NCBI RefSeq assembly: GCF_036370855.1
Contig: NC_088098.1
Span: 34,537,981 to 34,601,980, forward strand
From: Dromaius novaehollandiae
Taxonomy: Eukaryota > Chordata > Aves > Casuariiformes > Dromaiidae
Length of the DNA: 64,000 nucleotides
Reading direction: 5' to 3'
Position numbers and translations under genes: made by a program. The stretch's first letter is position 1; every line of letters begins with the position of its first letter. The notes under the pieces are model-generated. The model ran no database searches. It had not been told where the DNA came from and was given only the letters and a program-made list of their open reading frames with translations. Below are positions 37,291 to 47,772 of this stretch, in pieces.

Positions 37291-39345
37291 ATAAACCGGG
37301 TGAAGGTGTGGGTGTGTGTTGATTGATTCTAGTCTCCTCAAAATCAACAAACAAAAAAAAGTTGAGTACACCCTTGACTTGTTAGGGACTATAACTACAG
37401 AAATGTGAAATCCACAAAATAGCCTGAGTAAAACATGTTCCAGTTTTCTGTTTGAATTAGATACTTTATGCTTCACTGCAAAAAGATTCCAATTACAGTC
37501 TCAGACAAATACAATAATTGAATAAGGCCTTGTCTACATGCCCTTCTAGACTGAGTATTGTTAGAGACCAGTTTGGTCATAGACAGCAGTAGATCATCAT
37601 GCAACAACTGACAGAAAACCCAAAGAAACTTGTATTCCCTTTCACCACTGAGAGAATAAACAAGATGCAGAAAAGAAAAAGCAGAACCACAGCTGTTCAA
37701 GGTTTAGTCCAATTAGTTGATGTCCCCAGGTGAAAATCTGTGGAGGATACAAGATGATATGTGGACTGTTTTTGAAAGGTGAGCTGAAGGATGCATATCT
37801 GGTCACATAGCAAGGTATCATGGGGAAAGCAGGCCCAGGCAGCAAGCACAGATTGGTAGGACAGCTCATCTGGCCCACCCCAACCCTGGCTTGCCTCTCA
37901 AAGACTCTCAGGAAGGACAATAGATTATGGGTGGGAGGGGGTTTTGATCTGGCTTTTCCGGTGGGCTGGATCTGGCCTGTTGGCCGCCTTGGAGTATAGG
38001 ATCTTTTGAGGTCCGTGCAAGCCTTATAATTCTGGGAATTTTCAGTAAACCATCCAACATTACAGGAATCAGATCTAACAAAACACTGTCAGGCACGGGG
38101 AGGAATTGCTTTAGACAGATGCAATAGTGTGAAGAGGACACAAGCCTTCTTGTCATTATTTGATATTGCTCAGAGGAAGTGGAGACAAAAGAGAATAGAA
38201 ATATGTGCTTTGGTACCTTAATGCTTGCATCACAGCTACGTGTGGTACCCATGCCTCAGAAACAGTGCAAAGGCAAGTGATTTCCGAGAACATACTAGGA
38301 AACCCAAGACTTCTGTGATTTCATTTTCCCCTGTAATAACCTCAGTAATCACAAAATCTTATCTGTTAGAGCAATTCTTAGCGCTAAACATATCTTAAAC
38401 CAGAAGTGTTTTCTAACAGTTATTAGCTGCTCGGTGTTAACAATTACTAGATGTTTTTATCACACAAATAAGAGTGAAATCTACCCTATAAGTAAATAAT
38501 AAGAGACATATTATCTGGGACATAACATTAGAGGCAGTAAGTAAATATAGAGGCTTTCATAGAGATCTGAGCAAGAAAATGAGAGTCAATGGATTTACAC
38601 CAATACCGACTGTTGCCTAGATGTTTTTTTGCTGGTTTTTTATACTGTTAAAGAAGAGTTTATTGTCACATTAGGAAAAAGTGGCTGGAAGTTCTCCTAG
38701 TTTGCTCCACAGGGGATTTCTCTGACGTGCCTGCTTATCATTACTGCCTTGTGCAAGAGTCAGCATCAAACTGAAACATGGTGCTATAAGTTACCTGCCT
38801 GTAAACTGCTGTAAGTGGATACCTGCTGAGAGCAAGGGGTGAGTCTGTTGTAGTGAAACCTATTAACAAGAGTTTGTGAGGAGTACATGGCAGGTGCCTT
38901 TACATTACCTCTCTTTCTTCACCCTGCTGCTTGACTTCCCTTCTCAAAAACTGCTCTTTGGTCCCTATGGCACGTAAGTGACACCAGCTTGTACTCCTGT
39001 ATGCTTTCCTTCCTTGCCAGCATGGTAACTCATACCATTCACATGTAACTAACTCACGCTGCCTCTGAATTCGGCTGCCCAGGAGGCCTGGCTGGTTATT
39101 TCACAGCTACCAAGGATGAGTGAAATTAAAAAATGAGCCTGAAGAACTTGGACAACCCCCCAGCTGTGCCCAGCTGCAGTATGCAGGAGCCCGAAGAGCT
39201 TTTGCCGGCCAACAGCTACAACAACCGTTTATTACCCTTCCGTTGACTGCCAGCCATGGCGTGCCGGTTATTAGGGAGATATGGACTTCCATGAGTTATA
39301 GCTCAGACATGTGCTGCGCATACATGCACAAATAATGACAATAAT
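37291..39345. other. Noncoding DNA, no recognised gene
   Basis: Nothing identifiable. Short opposing frames only (up to 114 codons, 37908-38252 minus). The region 38330-38600 is AT-rich with few frames. Confidence 0.6.
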
Positions 39346-39349
39346 GTGT

Positions 39350-39415
39350 GCATATGGTACATGTAAATATAGGTACATGTGCATGTGTACATACATGCAT
39401 ATGGTACATGTAAAT
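39350..39415. repeat. Two-copy direct repeat, 19 bp, 47-bp period
   Basis: GCATATGGTACATGTAAAT occurs at 39350-39368 and again exactly at 39397-39415. The spacer is also made of TACATG/GCATG words, so this is probably a decayed short tandem repeat. Confidence 0.85.
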
Positions 39416-39554
39416 CTAGTGCATTTCTCTGAGACCAAGCAGAGTGTGAAATGGGCATGACCTTAGTATATGTTTAATTTTTTAATTCACTCCAAAGCAA
39501 AAAGGCAATCTATATGTAAAAATGCTGTAATCTGAAAATGGGTGCCCAGTTCTT

Positions 39555-39805
39555 ATCTCAAGGGACTGAGATACCAGGCTAGAAGCCAGGGGAACTAGAT
39601 TCTACACTTGGTTTTCATAGTAATTTAATGTCCAATTTGGGGTGAGTTGCTCAGCAAGTCACCTCATCTTTCTGTGCCTTTTTTCTTGCACTGCCTTTGA
39701 TTTGTCTGTAAAACATAAGCTTTTCTCAGCAGAGGCCCTGTGCTCTCACTGTATTGTACAATTTGTGGTGATCTTGTTGGAGTTTAGTGATACAGAGTAA
39801 TTCGA
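39555..39805 (+). repeat. tRNA-derived SINE (MIR/CORE-like), diverged
   Basis: Phrases appear in the expected order for an amniote tRNA-derived SINE. First comes 'ctagaagccaggggaact' plus 'agattctacacttgg' (the 'gtcaggactcctgggttcta' part), then 'gctcagcaagtcacctcat' with 'tttctgtgcc' (the 'gggcaagtcacttaacctctctgtgcctcag' part). Next is 'gtctgtaaaa', and finally 'agaggccctgtgctctcact', 'tgtattgtacaa' and 'ttggagtttagtgatac', like the 'tgtttgtacagcgcct..ttggggcctctaggtgctac' tail. The tRNA-like head is not clearly preserved. Assignment is by eye; divergence is high. Confidence 0.6.
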
Positions 39806-40652
39806 TCCGGTGTAGCTCAGTAGCATGTCTGCTCACAAATGCCTGTTTGGTTCACACAGGTAGAAGCTCGATGCATGAGAGAGAAGTTCAGGATCAGATG
39901 ATTTTTTAGTATGAAAATGAAATTCTTAGCTCTGCTCCAATCCCTTTGCACAAAAGGGTGGCACTTACAGCAGAGGCGATCTGGCTGGCCTGGGAAAGAG
40001 TAGTCCTGGGTCAGAAAACACAGACAATGTCAGAAATGCTTTTGTGAGCTGCCTGTTGTGCTGCTCAGAAGCTCTGCTCTGACTATCCAAGCATGCATGT
40101 TACTCAAAAAATAATTTAGGAAACCAACAAATTTTAAAAAAATCCCCTCAAAGCCTAGGGCTTCATAAATGTACAGTCTAATTCTCCTCTTTCACCGCTT
40201 CCTGCGTGTCTGCGCCACGGCCCTTGGCGTTGCTCCTCAGCACAGCCTGCGTCAGGTGGGCAGCACAAGCCAGCAGGAAAGACAAAGCCGTCATATAGTT
40301 GAAAATGTCCCTGGACTGACTTTCCAAGTGCACAAACCCACCTGCTTTCTCACTTGCATCATTGCGCTCGTGTTATGGAAAGACTTTGAAATCGTGTAGA
40401 GTCTGATCCTGAAATCCTATACGAGTGGCTCAGCCACTCAGCCCTGGTCCAGCTCTGCATCTCCACAGGAAAGTGTGCTCTGGGAGCCTGCTGCAAAAGT
40501 TGAGGCTGTGCCTGGTTCTTCCTATGTTAGAGGGGCGACATGTCCCAGCCCAGCTTTCAGTCTCAGTCACTGCCACCACACCGAGATAGGTCTGAAGTGG
40601 CTTGGGTCACACGAAAGCAACTGCTTTAGGGTCAGTCACAGCAACAACACCC

Positions 40653-40685
40653 GCTCCCCACCAGGAGACCTGCTCCCCACCAGGA
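40653..40685. repeat. Two-copy direct repeat, 14 bp, 19-bp period
   Basis: GCTCCCCACCAGGA at 40653-40666 is repeated exactly at 40672-40685. It is a local tandem duplication with no wider array. Confidence 0.9.
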
Positions 40686-40806
40686 AAGACTGCAGGAGGG
40701 CCCAGGAGCGCGGGCTGAGCCCGCCCCATCCACACACACGCGACGGACCGGCAGCTCGGTTCGTACGGCTCAGCCATGTGGCCGCAGGGAGGACGATTCG
40801 TCCCAT

Positions 40807-40843
40807 CTGTGTAACCCCCCGAAAAACGTTGGAGGTTACACAG
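40807..40843. repeat. Perfect inverted repeat, 10-bp arms
   Basis: CTGTGTAACC (40807-40816) and GGTTACACAG (40834-40843) are exact reverse complements with a 17-base spacer that begins with C-rich sequence and contains AACGTT. It could form a hairpin or be a paired binding site. GGTTACAC is not followed by the 9-bp spacing expected for other known dimer sites I can name. Confidence 0.85.
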
Positions 40844-41729
40844 GCGTCACTGAGGCACTGTTTGGTCCTCGTAATCTTTACTGCTGTTGATGACGGTGAT
40901 GATGATGTGTGAGAAGGAAATAGCGCAAGCTTGACCTCCACGTCCCTGGGGGATTTTGCAGGGCTGGCAGTTATAAAACCCCTCAGCTTTTCACTTGCAA
41001 ACTGAGCAAATTTGTTCTGGGAATCATTAATACATAATGCCATTTTGAAGCCAGTTTTCAGAGTAGGATTGCACATTCAACTATCCAAATCCTTCTGTCA
41101 TCCCCATACGATTCTGCAACAGGGCTTGGACTGAAAGAAGTCAATTGTACTTCGGAAATTGCAGGCGGCTAGTTTAAATAATGAAAAGTATCTGCTATTT
41201 GGTGCTTTCCATTCATAATGTGATTCCGCTCTGTTAAAATTCATTAGGTGACCCAGATCCTGAGAACCCATTCCCGCAAATTGCTGAATGCTTCCTGGGA
41301 AGTGCTGAGAGCTTTTGACTCTGTGTAATGGGACTTGAAAGAGGTCAGCGTTGTCCAACAACGTCCCTCACGTCTCTTCAAAATAGCACGAGTCTGTTCT
41401 CTTTCCTCGAGGTGATGTAGAGGCAGCCCTAACGGTTCGAAAGCAGGGAGAAACGGAAAGTCGAAAATACCAGACTCAAAGTGTAAAAATGAATGAATTC
41501 ATGACCTCTTGCACAAGCCCACAGTTAGCTCATGCTCCAAGTAATTGCTGAACACGAACTAGAAAAGTACTGCAATCCCAGCCAGGTGTAAGAACTTAGA
41601 GACTAGTCTCAAAGCTTTTACTGACACGCCTAACCTTAGCACATCTTACTGTATCAGCTTTTTCCATACATTTCCACTGTACTTTCCTTTCAAATGAAGG
41701 CCTAATATCACATAGGAGAGGGCTTCAGC

Positions 41730-41960
41730 TCATCCAAATATATCATTGGTATTGGAATTTCATGCAGAATTTGCATTTTTTTGCACATTAACTATACAAA
41801 AATTGAAAGGCTGTAATGTGCTTGGAGTGCAAGCTCTCCATTTTTGTACAAACCCTCCTTCATGAGAGCTATGCAGACACATCCGCTGAGCTCGCAGAGA
41901 GGAAATCATGTGACATTTTAATTTACCAGGGTTATTGTACTCAGTCTGAACTAATCTAAA
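41730..41960. promoter_or_regulatory. Candidate conserved noncoding element with octamer
   Basis: Frame-poor stretch with an octamer ATTTGCAT at 41769-41776 next to CATGCAGA, followed by ordered words such as TTGCACATTAA, GGCTGTAATGTGC and a TTTTAATTTACC stretch. The look is of a unique, non-decayed regulatory sequence. Conservation across species cannot be seen here, so the call is inference from motif content. Confidence 0.25.
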
Positions 41961-44900
41961 ATTAAATGGAGGGGAAAAGCCTGGACTGATGGCTTACTAT
42001 AGACACATGGTTAAAGTCACAAAATGTCAGGAAATGCAGAAGTGAAAGTTCCAGCCGCCAACCTTAACTTAGCTACTCATCCTCTGTACTTTGGAGTCTC
42101 CATTTTCAAAATGTAGATAATTAATACTTTGGGCTTTTAAATAAGGAAAACAGGAACTGAAAGATGTCCCTGTGTGGCTGAGCTGACATTCTTCTTGAAG
42201 GCTTAAAGCCAGTGCCTGGTGCACGTGACTTTTGCCCGCGCAGCCTGCACTGCCTTCCCTTCCTGCACAGCCGAGAAGCAAAGACTGCTGCAGCCCCACC
42301 GCCTAGGCCATGACACTTTTTTTTACCACCTTCTTTTGTACAGGGGATTTGCCCTTGGACTACGGCCCTTTTTAAGAAGGCATGTGTCCCTCTTCAAGCA
42401 CGTAAGCTAGTTGTGCCGGACTCTCCCATTGCTGAATCATGGCTCTCCCGCAAACTGGCAGGTCACGGCTACCTGCGCTGCAAACCGGGAGATGCCACTT
42501 TTCTGAAGGCAGCCTTAGATATAGAACAACAACGTGCTGAAGAAGAAACCAGTCACAGCCAGGCAATGGAAAGGTGTGATACTGTCACCCAGCTTCGAGA
42601 CTAATATTTCAGATGTTTTTGCTAATAGCTGTGTCCAGAAAACTGCTTACCATGGGAAAACTGTCGCTTCTTTTCCTCTACTGTTCCCATAAGTAAAAAA
42701 AAGCTGAAGGGATCTCTCTTCGATTTTAAAAAGTAACTGCCGTCCGGCAGTGATTGAGAATGGACAATTTCAGCCCAGAAGAGATTTTTCAGGAGGTTAC
42801 AAGTCTGTGAAACCAGGGAGTTATGATGGAAAATGTTTATGAATCTTAACTGAAGTGGCCACAGCTATCACACTTCATGAGGCATTATGCTCTGGAAGAT
42901 CAAAGAGCCACACAGAGCTGAAAAATATATGATTGTCTTTTAAAACAAGCTCATAAGACTTAAACCTGAGGCAATGTTGGTCTCTGGGAAAAGAAAAAAA
43001 TGAGAATAACACACAAAATATAATCAAGATAATAAATGAAAAGCCTTTCTTTTCATCATTTCTATAACTACCTTAAATATCTGCTGGAAATGATTATATC
43101 AGCACAGGCTGGACTGTATTAAAATAATGAAGAGTGAAGTTTTCACTGTGTTCCCATTTAATCATCACCTCACAACTTTACATTTTAATGTCTGACCTTA
43201 GGATATCCTCTTCCACTATCACATTAAGAATGTTGAAAGGAAACAGGAAGGGCCACAAGGGCTGTAGTTTCCTCAGAAGAACAGTGGCTATCAGCCTAAT
43301 GGAGCCTGAATTTCTCAGACAAAGAGCAGCAGCGACTCAGGCTGCAGTGAGAGTTATCGAATGTTCACACAATATGAGCCTTTCCTCTGAATAACAGAGT
43401 TGCCTTCAATGAGGGCACTACCTTTTTGCATTATGTTACTGAAAAAAAAGTTCAGCTGCATGGTATGACCTACTCTATAAACAGCCTGATGAAATGCAAA
43501 AGCCAAAACAAAATCCATCTAGTTGCTTTTTTCAAAAAAGCTATAGTAAAAAAGTCGGAAAGAAGACCTGCCAAAATATTAGAAACTGCATTTGACCCTT
43601 TTTATCTCCACCATGGTTCAAAGCCTAGATCTGAAGTTAATTCCTGAGGTCATTAAGGAAGAATATGGCAGGTTTCTGGATGTCATCTCTGTAGGGAGAA
43701 GTTGAACGTTACATAGAGGGGAAATGGCTGAAAGGAAGAACCGGACTGGCTTGTCCACTGTAGTAAAATTTGTAACATTCCCAGAAGGCATGAGAAAAGA
43801 AATTATAATGGATGAAAAGAGAAGAATTATTAAATGGAATGCTGTCATCAGACAGGCTGATGTTAAAACTCGGACGTCATCGGTCATGGAAGTCACCATA
43901 TTCACGTAAGGAGTAAACGGGGAGAAGAGGAGGGCTTTCCATCACTGTACGCTTTGTACAGGGTGGGAAGTCTTGAATACTGTCTTAAAACAATTCCAAA
44001 TGTGAGAAATATGTTTGTTTTGTGCAAGCCTACATGAAATCTAATATCTAATATCACCTACATGAAATCAGTTTCACATGGTTTTCTCATTTAGAAGTAG
44101 ATGAGGATCCATTCTGGAAAAAAATATAAAGAGCAATATCACTTTCAACAGTCTCTGAGTCTGGCTGCATGTGAAAAGTGCAGTGTAAATGAAGCTGGAT
44201 AGTCATGAATTTTTTTAGATGGGAGGAGCTATGGCATGAACTATGGACCACAGTTCTTGATTCCTGTAATTTTTTATGTACAACTTTAAATTGACTTTTC
44301 TTTGGTAATATCAGGATGTTTGTACTACATTCATGGGACTCCCTCTGGTGTATAACTTAACAAATGAAATTTCTTGCCTTATTCTTTACCAAAAAGCCTG
44401 TGTAGCCCTGTGCACAAGAGGAGCTGCTTTCACGAGAGTGCAGAAGATGTATGACACATACGTTTCTATTAAAAATGGGAAGAATGACAGCGGGTCAGAT
44501 CGCTGTCATGGTGGGGCTGGGAACCAGGGAAACACCAGATGCTTCCCTGTTTGATGTGTGTCCATTGGTACAAAATGGCTTATTTCTACGTTGGCTCTGA
44601 GGCCCCACCAACAAAGGTGCTAAGGATCCCTAGCCTCTCTCCTTTAAACAGGACCCTTCTCTGAAGGAGGCAGCAAAATTTTAGCCAGGAAAGCAGGGTT
44701 CTGATAAAGTGACTGGTTTTTTACACACCATCTTTTCTTCACAGAGTTCTTTCCTCTATCCATCTCATATTCAATTCCCTAGAAAAAGGGGGGGAAACAC
44801 CATAAAAGTCTCAGTCCTGCTCATCCCCAGCCACAAACTATCCATCATATGGGAAGAAAAGGCAGGTGTTCTGCAGGTGAGAGTAGGAGAACATTGTAAT

Positions 44901-44995
44901 CAAAGCCTTTGTTGTGTTAGGGCAAAGGTATGGGTGGATGCTTGGGCAGCTTGATTTTGACATTTCTTGGTAGGCAGGTGTCTCAGTACCCAGCT
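41961..44995. other. Noncoding DNA, no recognised gene
   Basis: Nothing identifiable. A 61-codon frame with a true ATG (43724-43909, plus) is rich in charged residues but matches nothing I know and has an opposing 95-codon frame. A 13-mer CCTACATGAAATC repeats at 44029-44041 and 44057-44069. Confidence 0.55.
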
Positions 44996-44998
44996 GTT

Positions 44999-45281
44999 CT
45001 TTTTTTTTCTCTTTCATTCCTTCCATCCTTCCTTCCTTTCTTCCTTCTTTCTTCTTTCTTCTTTCTTTCTTTTTCTTTCTTCTCTCTCCTCCTTCCTTCC
45101 TCCCTTCATTTATTCATTCATTCTTCCTCTGTTTCTCATTTTTTCTTTTTCTTTCTTCCATTTTTCTTTTCTTTCTTTCTTTTCCTTCCTTCACTCCTTT
45201 TCTCCATTTCTCCCTTCCTTTTCCCATTCCCTTTCTCTCTTTGCCTCTTTCTCTCCTTCTTTTTTTTTTTTTTTTTTTTTT
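44999..45281 (+). repeat. Polypyrimidine tract (CT-rich), ends in 22 T
   Basis: About 280 bp nearly free of purines on the plus strand. It is built from TTCC, TTTC and CTTT units with a few A in ATTC/CATT units, and closes with an uninterrupted run of 22 T at 45260-45281. Mirror-symmetric pyrimidine tracts like this can adopt triplex (H-DNA) structure. The phenylalanine- and serine-rich open frames across it are artefacts of the repeat. The T run might also be the poly-A tail of a minus-strand retroposed copy, but nothing recognisable lies at 45282-45400. Confidence 0.95.
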
Positions 45282-47600
45282 GAGGGTTGGTAGTATGGAA
45301 TTTCTTAGATGTATTTAAGAAAATAAATAGAGCGAGGGATTCCTTTATTTGCTAGATAGCAATTCATTGCTCCAGTCTGCGCAATTTTTGTGCTCAGTAA
45401 GGCAAAGGTTTTGTAAAAAATGACTGGAAATAAAATATGGGCAGCAAAAGAACTCCTTTGCCATTCTGTCCTTCAATATAGCCTATTATGAAGCTATGTT
45501 CTTTGTGTATTTTATGGAAAGAGGAGGAGATGCAGGGTTATTTTATGTGCATCCACCAATTAGAAGTGAAAGTCTGTTTTCTTTTGCTTACTCTTGCATT
45601 CATCTCCATATAAAATAACAGCAGAACAGCTTCTGGGTTGGAATTTTCCTTCAGTTCACCTGCTGGCACAGAATATCAGCAAACTGATATTATTTATGCT
45701 TTGTATTCTGGCAAGAACATGTAAAAGGGTGACCTCCTTTTCCCTCCTTCCATATTAAACACCTTAGATATTCAAAATAAAAGAGATTCTGCAGGGAGTG
45801 TAGGGTCTGTGAAGAGATTAGGATTATTTTCATTTTATTCATAAGGATTTGATGAGAGTATGATATTAAAGTAATTTTTATCTCAGTAATTCGAGCTGAC
45901 TAAAAGCTAAATGTTTTAGGTTCTGTCTTTGATCAAGGGTACGGCTAAAGAGTGATTCATCCCCTCTACCTTAGAAACACCACTTTATGATAGTCAGAGA
46001 TTCCTCTCATGGTGCCCTGTCTCTTGTCATTGATCACAGACTGTCTGAACCTAGGTACCAAATTTGTTTGGTGGTTCAAGTGAGATTAATCTTAATCCTC
46101 TCTGTCTTTCCTGATTTCAGTGCCTAAACTTTAAATATCCTTCTTCCTGCATCAATAGTCCATTGTGTGACAAAATTTACTGCACACCTGTAAACATATT
46201 GCTCTGAATTCTTTCAACGTGAAACTAATCTTCTCCAAGGAACTAAGCTACAGCTTAAGGACTGTGGCCTCAAAAGGGATTTTGATACCTAATTTCTACA
46301 GAGGATGAAGTCTGATGCCAAAAGTCTGATGCCAAGGCCTACCACTCATGGCAAATTAAAAGTTGTGTTTCCTAAGAAGCAACTGTTCTCAATTTAAAAA
46401 AGCACAACAAGTAGTTTTTATAGTGCCCAAAACATATTATTTTACTCTCCATTTTCTCAAAAGGCCTATCCAATTTTGCTTAAAGCAGTTCAGTCCAGCA
46501 TTGGAAACAGGCATTCCAAAAAGGTGATGTTTTAACATAGTTCTAAGTATCTGAAAATGAGCTTTTGGGATGAAAGCACTTGTGTAACTTCATCTGCGGG
46601 AGCTGGCATGCACTCCTGTAGAAAAATGAATGGTATAATATTTTATGTTAGACTTTTAATGGCTTTGTAGTCATTCCCACTTGTCTGATACTAATGCAGC
46701 ATAAATATCATACACTTTACTTTTAGTTGCTAGAGATAACCATGAAGGGAGCCCTCATTCATAATTTCACTTTATTTTAGTACTTCCTAAGTCTGAAGTA
46801 ATTCTTAATTCATTAAAAGGAAAATATTTGCTTCAGATTTATGATCCTCATGTCCTTTCTCTTGTTCTCAGAATTGTTCACATTAAAATTACTCTGTTGT
46901 TACATGACTGACGTTCTTTTAACAGGGTGGTAATGTCCCAGTGATCCTAGCTGCTATGCATAACAGCAAAATTTTCAGAAAAAGCAGGAGAATAGCTCTG
47001 CTAAAGAGAGGCAATGCTGCCCAGAGAGGACAAGTGCCTATGGTCTCAATGAAGGAGCTTTTAAATCCTGCCCGAACTTTTATGACTAGATCACTTGGTG
47101 ATGACCTTGGCCCTGTCTTTTCATTTCTAAAATGTTATTGGTTATTTCTGACAAGTCTACAGTAGTAGCACAAATTCTACCAATATAGTATCATTGGGAG
47201 TCTTTGTTATTAATTTCGATAGTATAGGTAAAATTTCCAAGAGTGTCCACATTCCATTTTTAAAAGTGACTGAGAAGCATACATCTTGAATGACTTCTGA
47301 CACACTTCTGAAAACAGGATTTGAGCTCCCAAGTCACAGACTTTTGGAATTATAACTTCGTACCTAGTACTTTTCATAGTGCTTCATTTCCTTGTGATAA
47401 CTGACGGTCCATCTTCACTTGGGCTTAGTATTTAGGTTTTGTGGACCATTGAACAACTGTTCTGTTACAGCGAGTAAGGCCTGGACCTTGACTTGTGCTC
47501 TTAAAGGCTGCTGCTATATAAAGTATTACTATACAGTAACTGGAGTACTAGTGGGACTCCAGCAGCTCGTATTGCTGACAGGGCTGTAGCTGTGTTTGTA
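45282..47600. other. AT-rich noncoding DNA, nothing recognised
   Basis: No gene or clear transposon. A two-copy 14-mer lies at 46308-46335. A 74-codon frame at 46941-47165 (plus, GTG start) follows a pyrimidine-rich stretch ending in TTTTAACAG, which resembles a splice acceptor, but the peptide matches nothing and no donor is evident. Confidence 0.55.
46308..46335. repeat. Tandem duplication, 14 bp x 2
   Basis: AAGTCTGATGCCAA is present twice in immediate succession (46308-46321 and 46322-46335), exact copies. It looks like a recent replication-slippage duplication because the copies have not diverged. Confidence 0.95.
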
Positions 47601-47602
47601 AC

Positions 47603-47632
47603 GGTAGGAAAACGTTGCAAATGTTTCCTACC
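47603..47632. other. Short hairpin, about 13 paired bases
   Basis: GGTAGGAAA at 47603-47611 pairs with TTTCCTACC at 47624-47632. With one bulged A the pairing continues through CGTT/AATG, leaving a loop of about three bases. It is too short for a canonical microRNA precursor and could be chance. Confidence 0.5.
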
Positions 47633-47635
47633 ATA

Positions 47636-47772
47636 AACATGTAACTTCATTTCCCCACCTATAAAATAATGCTCTCTTCTTTCGCAGGGGTATTCAGAGG
47701 ATTATTAGTTGGTGTCTCTCTGTTCATCACTTTGAAAATATAAAGCACTATGTAAGTGTTATTATTGAAGGA
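47636..47772 (+). repeat. MIR-like SINE, 3' part
   Basis: The order 'aacttcatttccccacctat', 'aaaataatgctctcttc', 'gaggattattagttgg', 'actttgaaaatataaagcac', 'tatgtaagtgttattatt' matches the 3' half of MIR/CORE-type SINEs. Their consensus runs 'cctcagtttccccatctgtaaaatggggataat...gttgtgaggattaa...aaagcgctttgaa...gctatataagtgttattatt'. The tRNA-derived head is missing, so this is a 5'-truncated or decayed copy. Confidence 0.7.

Larger units (their letters stand above)
39806..41725. other. Noncoding DNA, locally CpG-rich at 40.6-40.9 kb
   Basis: No gene recognised. At 40600-40860 CpG is more frequent than in the surroundings, and long frames open on both strands (40475-40912 plus, 145 codons; 40636-41076 minus, 146 codons) without any recognisable domain. 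A short direct repeat and an inverted repeat inside it are listed separately. Confidence 0.5.

Noticed and set aside
39301..39420. CRISPR-like or other structured array
   Set aside because: Only two 19-bp copies of low-complexity TACATG sequence; a decayed simple repeat in a eukaryotic genome, not a CRISPR array.
43724..43909. 61-codon frame with true ATG and charged residues
   Set aside because: No homology recognised, opposing 95-codon frame on the other strand, no splice or polyadenylation context.
44930..45293. Two plus-strand open frames of 108-117 codons
   Set aside because: They are phenylalanine- and serine-rich readings of the polypyrimidine tract; the reading is fully explained by the simple repeat.
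47020..47036. GCTGCCCAGAGAGG, similar to the sense-strand CR1 phrase 'gttgcccagagaggt'
   Set aside because: Similarity ends after 14 bases and the following CR1 phrases are absent.
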